DNA of 20,512 nt. Origin: Deltaproteobacteria bacterium (GTDB lineage: Bacteria; Desulfobacterota_B; Binatia; UBA9968). Each line of letters opens with the position of its first letter. Positions within the stretch are counted from its first letter, which is position 1. The stretch is from the NCBI GenBank assembly GCA_005879255.1, contig VBKY01000270.1, positions 1 to 20,512 of the forward strand, in the 5' to 3' direction. Shown here piece after piece: positions 14,602 to 20,512 of the stretch. The notes under the pieces were generated by a model. That model searched no databases. It was not told the origin of the DNA and saw only the letters and a list, made by a program, of their open reading frames with translations. A program made the position numbers and the translations under genes.

Positions 14602-15165
14602 ATGCCATATGAAGAAGCGAAGAAGTGGCGCAAAGGGAATCGTCAGGCTTCCTACTATGCCGACGACCTGAAGCGCACAAAAGAGGAAAAAAAACGCGAT
14701 GATGCTTATCCGAAGGCAGTGAAACCGGATGAGATGCCCTGGGAAGATAGCCCGCATGGGAAACTGAAACACCTCGCGCGCGAGGGGATAAACGCGAGGA
14801 TCAAAGATATCGACATGTACATGCAAGAGCTCCCTGCCGGAGGCCGTTCGGGCAAACACCGTCATACGGCTGAGGAGTTGATGTTTATTGTCGAGGGGCG
14901 AGGCTACTCCCTTCATTGGGATGTCGACTTTGATCTCGATGAAGCGTACAAGTGGCACACCGCCGAAGAGCCCAAACGGTTCGACTGGGAGGAAGGAGAT
15001 CTGGTTTATATTCCGGTGAACACCGTGCATCAGCATTTCAACAGCGATCCGGATAAGCCGGCGCGTTTTATCTCAGCGAGCAACCGGATCTATAAAACGC
15101 TCGGATGGGGCGACGTCGAGGAGCTTGAAGAGGCTCCGCCGTTTGAAAAGAAAACAGGGCTATAA
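14602..15165 (+). CDS. Cupin-domain protein 1 (3-His/1-Glu metal site)
   Basis: This 187-aa soluble protein has a charged N-terminal arm of about 70 residues followed by a single cupin barrel. Motif 1, GGRSGKHRHTAEELMFIVEG, gives His86, His88 and Glu92; motif 2, EGDLVYIPVNTVHQHFN, gives His143. This is the complete set of metal ligands, so a metal-dependent oxygenase, isomerase or decarboxylase-type reaction is possible. No signal peptide is seen. GGAGGT lies six bases before the ATG, one of the strongest ribosome-binding sites here. It lies between binding proteins B1 and B2, together with cupin 2, with which it shares GGRS.KH.H and VHQHFN. A catabolic role on the imported ligand is inferred; the reaction is not known. 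Confidence 0.85.
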   Translation: MPYEEAKKWRKGNRQASYYADDLKRTKEEKKRDDAYPKAVKPDEMPWEDSPHGKLKHLAREGINARIKDIDMYMQELPAGGRSGKHRHTAEELMFIVEGRGYSLHWDVDFDLDEAYKWHTAEEPKRFDWEEGDLVYIPVNTVHQHFNSDPDKPARFISASNRIYKTLGWGDVEELEEAPPFEKKTGL

Positions 15166-15176
15166 AAACTCAAGCA

Positions 15177-15340
15177 CGAAATCCGAAATTCGAAACAAAT
15201 CTAAATGCACAAAAAGAACAATTCACCGCAGAGGCACCGAGGACACAGAGAAAAGAAAATAGATAACCTCTGCGAACTCTGCGTCTCGGTGGTGAAGATT
15301 GGTTCGGATAGCTCATCAAGGTTTCGGATTTCGGATTTTT
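15177..15340. repeat. Nested pair of inverted repeats
   Basis: The outer arms are CGAAATCCGAAATTCGAAAC (15177-15196) and GTTTCGGATTTCGGATTTTT (15321-15340). The inner arms are at 15222-15250, starting TTCACCGCAGAGGCACCGAGG, and at 15268-15296, ending CTCGGTGGTGAA. The inner and outer sequences are unrelated. The simplest reading is one palindromic element placed inside another, filling most of the gap between the two cupin genes. It has no coding capacity. I recall both types as dispersed repeats in uncultured genomes. Confidence 0.65.
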
Positions 15341-15410
15341 ATTTCGGGTTTGCTTAGCGATAAAACTTTGTTGAAGGACTTCAAACGTAAGAATCCAGGA
15401 GGTTGCTACA

Positions 15411-15959
15411 GTGGAAAACCAAATATACGATGAAGAACGTTGTTACGTGCGCGGAATCGGAGCCAAGAGCTACAGCCTCAAACAGGAATTGGAGCGGCTG
15501 AGAAGCATGCCGCGGGTGATCAAAGGCGACAGCCTTCCGTGGCGCAGCGGACCCCAGGTATTTCACAAAAATATGATGAATCAGGGCCATAAATTGATAC
15601 AAAGCCTACATTGCTCGCAGGAAGAGTTGGCGCCGGGCGGGCGATCACAGAAGCATGGTCATCAAAATCCCGCGCTGCTCTACGTCCTCGAGGGCGAGGG
15701 GTATGACATCCATGATGGCGAGCGCTACGACTGGAGCGCCGGGGATCTCGTGCTCGTCACACCGGGCTGCGTGCATCAGCATTTTAATGCCCTCGAAGAT
15801 CGTCCCGCGCGTGTGTTGATCATCAAAGCCAAGCCGCTGTACATTTTTATGGGACTCATTCAGCAAGGGTTTGTCGAGAAAGCGCCCAAGCAAGCCAAGC
15901 CTGGTTGGGAGGATTTTAAGCCGCTGCACGGCTCCTTTCTCGAAAAAGCGCAAAAATAA
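15411..15959 (+). CDS. Cupin-domain protein 2 (3-His site)
   Basis: This 182-aa soluble cupin starts at a GTG fixed by GGAGG about eight bases upstream. An N-terminal arm (YVRGIGAKSYSLKQ) precedes the barrel. Motif 1, GGRSQKHGHQNPALLYVLEG, gives His82 and His84, but the Glu expected four residues after the second His is Ala88. Motif 2, AGDLVLVTPGCVHQHFN, gives His122. The result is a three-His site like those of gentisate and salicylate 1,2-dioxygenase-type and cysteine-dioxygenase-type enzymes, although overall it is only a single short barrel. It pairs with cupin 1 and ends 18 bases before B2, so the two are probably co-transcribed. The substrate is unknown. Confidence 0.84.
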   Translation: MENQIYDEERCYVRGIGAKSYSLKQELERLRSMPRVIKGDSLPWRSGPQVFHKNMMNQGHKLIQSLHCSQEELAPGGRSQKHGHQNPALLYVLEGEGYDIHDGERYDWSAGDLVLVTPGCVHQHFNALEDRPARVLIIKAKPLYIFMGLIQQGFVEKAPKQAKPGWEDFKPLHGSFLEKAQK

Positions 15960-15977
15960 ATTTTCAGGAGGCGGGGC

Positions 15978-17102
15978 ATGAAAATCGTCCTCTTCGTGAG
16001 AATCGTTGCGCTCTTTGCGCTGGGCGCTTGGTGTGCGTGCGCTCAAGTGCTTGCCGCTTCACCAAGCCCCGCCTTGATGAAAGCCAAGCAGGAGGCCGAG
16101 GCGAAGGGATTTATTTTCGAGACCAGTCGCGATGAGATCGTCGCAAAGGCGAAAAAAGAGGGCAAGCTGCGCGCGTTAAGCTCCCTCGATCCCAGCAGTT
16201 TCAAGCCCATGGCTGACTCTTTCAAGAGAAAGTACCCATTCATCGATATCCAGATCCATGAGCTTACCGGCACCGAGGCGATCCAGCGCCACCTGTTGGA
16301 GTTGAAGACCGGCACGGTCAAGGATTGGGATTCCGGCCATGCCTCCGAAGATTTTTATAACGACTTTGCTGCCCAGGCGATGAAGCTCGACGTTCTCGGC
16401 ATGGCTGAACAAGGGGTGCTGAAGATCAATCCCAGGATGGTCGATCCGGACAATCGCGCCGTCGTCGCAGTTGCCAGCGGCCTGTGCGCCATCGCCTACA
16501 GCAAAGAACGAATAACCGCAGATCGGGTTCCCAATCAGTTGGAGGACGTTCTAAAGCCTGAGTTTAAAGGAAAGAAACTGGTCGTCGACGTGCGCCCCCA
16601 TTGTATGGCCGCTTTGATGGTTGCCCAAGGCGAGGAATGGGTGCTGAACTACGCACGCAAGCTCAAGGAGCAGGACCCGGTTTGGGTTCGTGGCAACACG
16701 CGGGCGCTTACCGCCATTTCAGTGGGCGAATATGTCATGCATCAACTCACCAATTATCACTCCTGCGTGCGGGCGACCTGGAAAGATAAGAGTAAATCTC
16801 TCGTCTGCAAGGTCATCGAGCCGGTCTCCATCAGAATTCAAGAACCGGACTTTGTCCTCAAGAATGCGGCCAACCCTTATGCCGCGCTGCTTTTCATAGA
16901 GCATCAGGCAAGCCCGGAGGGGCAGAAGATCCTCGACGAGAGCGAACCGATCAAGTCGAGCCTGTTTAGCCCGGGTGAAGTCAGCAAAATTCTCAAAGGC
17001 AAGAAAGTTTCGGTGAACGACTTTCGCTCCTATCATAAGACTCCTAACTGGATGAAAATGGTCGTCGAGGCTTACGGGTTTCCCAAGGCGGAGATCCGTT
17101 AA
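15978..17102 (+). CDS. ABC transporter substrate-binding protein B2 (diverged paralogue)
   Basis: This 374-aa periplasmic receptor has AGGAGG six bases before the ATG. A signal peptide covers VRIVALFALGAWCACAQVLA. The B-type frame is kept: SPALMKAKQEAEAKGF, AKKEGKLRALSS, KRKYPFIDIQIHELTGTEA, LKPEFKGKK and the tail EAYGFPKAE. In the middle it departs from B1 and B3: DVRPHCMAALMVAQGEEW replaces DIRPTEIA.LVPAWGLEKT, and TNYHSCVRATWKDKSK replaces PN.HT.KRAQ.KDPTG. Those stretches probably line the ligand cleft, so B2 may bind a different molecule. It follows cupin 2 by 18 bases and precedes B3 by 53. Confidence 0.87.
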   Translation: MKIVLFVRIVALFALGAWCACAQVLAASPSPALMKAKQEAEAKGFIFETSRDEIVAKAKKEGKLRALSSLDPSSFKPMADSFKRKYPFIDIQIHELTGTEAIQRHLLELKTGTVKDWDSGHASEDFYNDFAAQAMKLDVLGMAEQGVLKINPRMVDPDNRAVVAVASGLCAIAYSKERITADRVPNQLEDVLKPEFKGKKLVVDVRPHCMAALMVAQGEEWVLNYARKLKEQDPVWVRGNTRALTAISVGEYVMHQLTNYHSCVRATWKDKSKSLVCKVIEPVSIRIQEPDFVLKNAANPYAALLFIEHQASPEGQKILDESEPIKSSLFSPGEVSKILKGKKVSVNDFRSYHKTPNWMKMVVEAYGFPKAEIR

Positions 17103-17155
17103 AGCGGTGCTCCTGATATACGCAGAGTTTTAAGATTTTTCGCGGGGCGATCGAG

Positions 17156-18292
17156 ATGGTCAAAATTAAGAGCGCTGCCTTTCGATCCATCATTGGATTT
17201 TTTTGCTCGCTACAGGTTTGGTCGCTTGGCCTCGCTTTGGGCGCCGCCCCGGCTTCCGTGCTGCTGAAGGCAAAACAGGAGGCTGAAGCCAAGGGCTATG
17301 TTTTCGAAGGCAGCCGCGATGAAATTATCGCCAAAGCCAAAAAAGAAGGCCGGATGCGCGCTTTGAGCTCCCTTGAAGGGCCGACGATCAAAGCGATGGC
17401 CGAGGGCTTCAGGTCCGAGTATCCGTTCTTGAATGTTTATGTCGAAGAGCTTACTGGCACAGACGCCAATCAACGGTTTGTGTTGGAGATGAAATCGGGC
17501 AGGACGCCAAATTGGGATGTCGCTCACCTGGCTACCGACCTTTACAATGATTATCCGCCCTATCTAAAAAAGTTTGACCTTTTGGCGATGGCGCAGCAGG
17601 GCGTCCTGCGTATTCCGACACAAATCATCGATCCGTCAAGCCGCAATATCATTGCTTCTACCAGCACGCTGCAGGTCGTCGTCTTCAATAAGAAGCTTCT
17701 CGCGCCGGAAAAAGTCCCGGCAAACTGGGAAGATTTTCTCAAGCCTGAGCTCAAAGGTCAAAAGTTTGTCGCCGACATTCGACCAACGGAAATCGCTTCG
17801 CTGGTTCCCGCCTGGGGGCTCGAAAAGACGGTTGAGTTTGCGCGCAGACTGGGCGCTCAACAGCCGGTATGGGTGCGCGGTGCCACGCGCATAATTACCG
17901 CGATCACGCTCGGCGAGCACGCGCTCTTTATTGGCCCCAACTACCATACGGTGAAGCGCGCTCAAACCAAAGATCCGACCGGGACTCTAGAGCTTAGAAT
18001 CATTGAACCGGTTCCGACGCGGCTCAGCGATGCGGCGTCGGTCCTAGCGACCGCGCCAAATCCCTATGCGGGCTTGCTTTGGTTGGAATTTCTCGGGTCG
18101 CCAAAAGGGCAAAAAATTGCCGACGATTTCGAACCCTTCGGCGCCTCGGTATTTATTGCCGGCTTGGCCCAAGAACAAGCCACCCGCGGCAAGAAACTTT
18201 CGGTGGTAGATTGGAATCACTTTTCGAAGATGCCGGAGTATCAAGCCAAGGTCGTCGAAGCATACGGTTTTCCCAAGGCGGAAAGGAAATAG
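17156..18292 (+). CDS. ABC transporter substrate-binding protein B3
   Basis: This 378-aa periplasmic receptor has a signal peptide through IIGFFCSLQVWSLGLALGAA. It shares with B1 the mature opening LLKAKQEAEAKGY, SEYPFLNVYVEELTGTDA, ADIRPTEIASLVPAWGLEKT, GPNYHTVKRAQTKDPTG and EAYGFPKAE. The ribosome-binding site is weak (GGGGCGATCGAG). It is followed after 11 bases by the fused permease, so it is the most likely primary partner of that permease. Family fits the Fe3+/thiamine-like extracellular solute-binding group; the ligand is unknown. Confidence 0.88.
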   Translation: MVKIKSAAFRSIIGFFCSLQVWSLGLALGAAPASVLLKAKQEAEAKGYVFEGSRDEIIAKAKKEGRMRALSSLEGPTIKAMAEGFRSEYPFLNVYVEELTGTDANQRFVLEMKSGRTPNWDVAHLATDLYNDYPPYLKKFDLLAMAQQGVLRIPTQIIDPSSRNIIASTSTLQVVVFNKKLLAPEKVPANWEDFLKPELKGQKFVADIRPTEIASLVPAWGLEKTVEFARRLGAQQPVWVRGATRIITAITLGEHALFIGPNYHTVKRAQTKDPTGTLELRIIEPVPTRLSDAASVLATAPNPYAGLLWLEFLGSPKGQKIADDFEPFGASVFIAGLAQEQATRGKKLSVVDWNHFSKMPEYQAKVVEAYGFPKAERK

Positions 18293-18303
18293 CGCGGTTC
18301 ATT

Positions 18304-20079
18304 ATGGCTAAGACACAAGCAGAAATTCCTGCGGGAACATTCGCCTGGCCTGTAGCGAAACTCGGCCGGGCGCTGAAGAAACATTTTTTTGCGATGGGTA
18401 TCGCGTTTCTGCTTCTCTGGGTGGTCGCGGCGCCCATCGCCATGCTGGTAATTTCTAGTCTCCGGGAAGGCAACTTCATCACCCCCGGGGCTTTTACACT
18501 GGCTAACTATCGAACCGTTTACCTGAGCCCCCTCACCTATCCCGCGCTGCTAAACACCTTGATCTACGCTGTGGCGGTGAGCTTCATCAGCCTTACACTG
18601 GCAACGCTCTTTGCCTGGCTGGTCGAGCGGACCGACATGCCCGGCGCGAACCTGGCGTGGGCGATGATGCTTCTACCGCTGGCGATGCCCGGCATCCTGC
18701 GCTCCATGTCGTGGATCCTATTGCTAAGCCCAAGGAGCGGCATCATCAATGTTTACTTGCGCGAGCTTTTGCAATTGTTCGGCATGAAATTGGATCAGGG
18801 GCCGTTCAATATCTTTACTTTGCCCGGAATGATCTTCATCGAGGGGATGAGCGGCAGCACGACCTTGTTTTTGATGATGGTCGGCGCGTTTCGATTGATG
18901 GATCCATCCATGGAGGAGGCCGCCCGGATGTCCGGCGCCGGGACTTTGACGACGCTGCGGCGAGTGACGTTGGGCCTGATGTTGCCGGCGGTGCTGGCGG
19001 CGGCGATGTACGCGATCCTCGGAAATCTCGACGACTTTGAAACTCCTCTGCTGATCGGTTTGCAGGCGGGAATTTACCTCTTGCCGACGCTGATCTACTT
19101 CACAGCTTACGTCAGCCCGAGCTACGGATTGGCTACTGCTTACTCATCGATCTTTATCATCGTGACCGTCGTGATGGTTTGGATCTACTACCGGGTGATC
19201 ATCCAGCGCGCCGATCGCTATGCCGCCATCACCGGCAAGGGCTACCGCCCGCGCCGTCTTTCTCTCGGGCGCTGGCGCTGGCTCGGTCTCGGTGTGTTTA
19301 TCGTGTTTTTCACACTGAACATCATAATGCCTTTTTTCACTCTTTTGTGGGCGTCGTTGCTGCCAAGCTATATGGTGCCGTCGCGCGCGGCTCTCCAATA
19401 TTTGACTCTCGGCAACTTCGCCGCGCTGGTAAATGAGCCGTCCATCGTCAACAGCACGATCAATACTTTGATTCTCGGCGTTGTCACCGCCACCGGCGCC
19501 ATGGGACTTGCCTATCTGGTCTCGTGGATTATCGTGCGTTTGAAAATCAAAGGCGGCATGATCCTCGACGGCTTGGCCTTTGTGCCGCACGCGATCCCAA
19601 CCGTCTCCATCGCGCTGGCATTGATCGTTTTATATCTGCACCCGCTCCTGCGCTGGCTGCCGATCTACGGCACCCTGTGGATGATGATGCTGGCGCTCAT
19701 GACGCGTTATATCGCCTTCGCCACGCGGACGTCCAATTCGGCGATGACGCAACTTCACAGTGAGTTGGAGGAAGCCGCGCGCACCAGCGGAGCCACCCGC
19801 TTTACCACCCTTTTAAGAATCACTTTCCCGCTCTTGCTTCCGCCTTTTATCGGCGGCTGGGTTTGGGTGTTTGCCCATACGATTCGGAGCTTCAGCATTC
19901 CTCTCATGCTGGCAACGCCGGGGAACGAAACCATTGCCGTGGTGATGTACCATTTCTGGGAACGCAAGGCGGACTTTTCGCTCGCCTCGACGTTAGGCGT
20001 AGCGATGCTCGTGTTCATCGGCATCCTGACGTTTTTCTCACGTAAATTTATCGCTCAAGGTTTTACCCGCAACCAATGA
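18304..20079 (+). CDS. Fused two-domain ABC transporter permease 2
   Basis: This 591-aa inner-membrane protein has two permease domains in one chain, the same design as the permease at 6236. The start at 18304 (MAKTQAEIPAG) directly follows B3; the in-frame ATG at 18079 lies inside B3 and is rejected. The ATPase-docking EAA loops are EEAARMSGAGTLTTLRRVTL near residue 203 and EEAARTSGATRFTTLLRITF near residue 488. The central linker ITGKGYRPRRLSLGRWRW resembles that of permease 1. About twelve membrane segments are visible. No ATPase gene follows before the window ends. It presumably serves B3 and perhaps B1 and B2. Confidence 0.9.
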   Translation: MAKTQAEIPAGTFAWPVAKLGRALKKHFFAMGIAFLLLWVVAAPIAMLVISSLREGNFITPGAFTLANYRTVYLSPLTYPALLNTLIYAVAVSFISLTLATLFAWLVERTDMPGANLAWAMMLLPLAMPGILRSMSWILLLSPRSGIINVYLRELLQLFGMKLDQGPFNIFTLPGMIFIEGMSGSTTLFLMMVGAFRLMDPSMEEAARMSGAGTLTTLRRVTLGLMLPAVLAAAMYAILGNLDDFETPLLIGLQAGIYLLPTLIYFTAYVSPSYGLATAYSSIFIIVTVVMVWIYYRVIIQRADRYAAITGKGYRPRRLSLGRWRWLGLGVFIVFFTLNIIMPFFTLLWASLLPSYMVPSRAALQYLTLGNFAALVNEPSIVNSTINTLILGVVTATGAMGLAYLVSWIIVRLKIKGGMILDGLAFVPHAIPTVSIALALIVLYLHPLLRWLPIYGTLWMMMLALMTRYIAFATRTSNSAMTQLHSELEEAARTSGATRFTTLLRITFPLLLPPFIGGWVWVFAHTIRSFSIPLMLATPGNETIAVVMYHFWERKADFSLASTLGVAMLVFIGILTFFSRKFIAQGFTRNQ

Positions 20080-20323
20080 GCTACGCCACATCTCGTTGTC
20101 ACTTGGAATCGAGCCATTCTTCAGCGTAAGAAAATCCCACTGTCACTTTACCCGCAGAAATGGTTCTCGGAACTGACTATCCGAGGCGCATCACCGAGGA
20201 GTGCGGATGTCCTTGACGATAACAGGAAATTGCTAGTAGAAGCGATGATTCGGCAACTTCGGCGAAAGTTTGATTAACAGTGCCGACCTGTAGTTCTTTA
20301 GTTCGCACGGATATCAACGATTC

Positions 20324-20512
20324 ATGATAGAGCGAGGGAAAAACTTTTTACAAGGAGAAGTTCTCGCGGGGTTGCTTTTAGCGGGTTTGGGAATTTACAT
20401 CCTCTTTCAAGCGTTGAGACTGGAATATACCAGCGATTTTGGTCCAGGTCCCGGTTTTCTTCCGTTTTGGCTTGGCGTGATCATCATCAGCTTGTCCAGC
20501 CTTATCATATTG
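20324..20512 (+). CDS. TctB-like tripartite tricarboxylate transporter small subunit, 5' part only
   Basis: The frame is open from ATG at 20324 to the window edge (63 codons). It begins MIERGKNFLQGEV, then a hydrophobic helix GLLLAGLGIYILF, then the polar-glycine segment TSDFGPGPGFLPFWLG and a second helix VIIISLSSLIIL. The GPG.GF.P..LG stretch between the first two helices is the hallmark of the TctB family, the small membrane subunit of secondary tripartite carboxylate transporters. No clear ribosome-binding site is seen. It lies 244 bases after permease 2, so it probably begins a separate unit; a large TctA subunit and a TctC receptor would be expected beyond the window. Confidence 0.7.
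   Translation, partial: MIERGKNFLQGEVLAGLLLAGLGIYILFQALRLEYTSDFGPGPGFLPFWLGVIIISLSSLIIL

Noticed and set aside
15177..15340. Possible CRISPR-like array from the repeated units in the cupin gap
   Set aside because: The units are inverted rather than direct repeats, and there are no regular spacers.
20080..20323. Gap between permease 2 and the TctB-like gene, with a weak TTGACG promoter-like box near 20213
   Set aside because: No acceptable -10 at proper spacing and no convincing hairpin or open frame; nothing in it can be supported.

Overview
The window comes from an uncultured-looking, moderately GC-rich bacterium. The gene content (solute-binding proteins in excess, fused two-domain ABC permeases, MmgE/PrpD, a Rieske oxygenase, cupins, the start of a TctB-like gene) and the palindromic intergenic repeats resemble metagenome-assembled soil or sediment lineages such as Binatota, Desulfobacterota-like or Methylomirabilota relatives. 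No ribosomal or other phylogenetic marker is present, so this placement is only an inference. There are no tRNA or rRNA genes, no CRISPR array and no recognisable transposase.

Region 1 (1-8783). A truncated CapA-family gene on the minus strand is divergent from a plus-strand run: a zinc amidohydrolase/deacetylase-like enzyme, solute-binding protein A1, an MmgE/PrpD-family protein, solute-binding protein A2 (a close paralogue of A1), a fused two-domain ABC permease, and an SDR gene broken by a small frameshifting deletion. A hairpin repeat lies between A1 and MmgE/PrpD.

Region 2 (8976-13107, minus strand). A Rieske oxygenase alpha subunit and a zinc alcohol dehydrogenase probably form a two-gene operon behind a perfect operator-like palindrome. 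Upstream of them, on the same strand, are a third type of solute-binding protein (C) and a small secreted protein of unknown function.

Region 3 (13108-20512, plus strand). A back-to-back pair of promoter-like sequences precedes binding protein B1, two cupins, binding proteins B2 and B3, a second fused two-domain permease, and the first 63 codons of a TctB-like membrane protein that runs off the window.

Regions 1 and 3 share a layout: binding protein, enzyme(s), binding protein(s), then one fused permease, with no ATP-binding subunit anywhere in the window. The simplest reading is two importers for small organic anions or metal-chelate-like ligands, each offered several receptor paralogues, with catabolic enzymes interleaved among the transport genes. 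The substrates cannot be read from sequence. The intergenic spaces hold four different inverted-repeat elements, one of them nested inside another, which points to a genome with many dispersed palindromic repeats.
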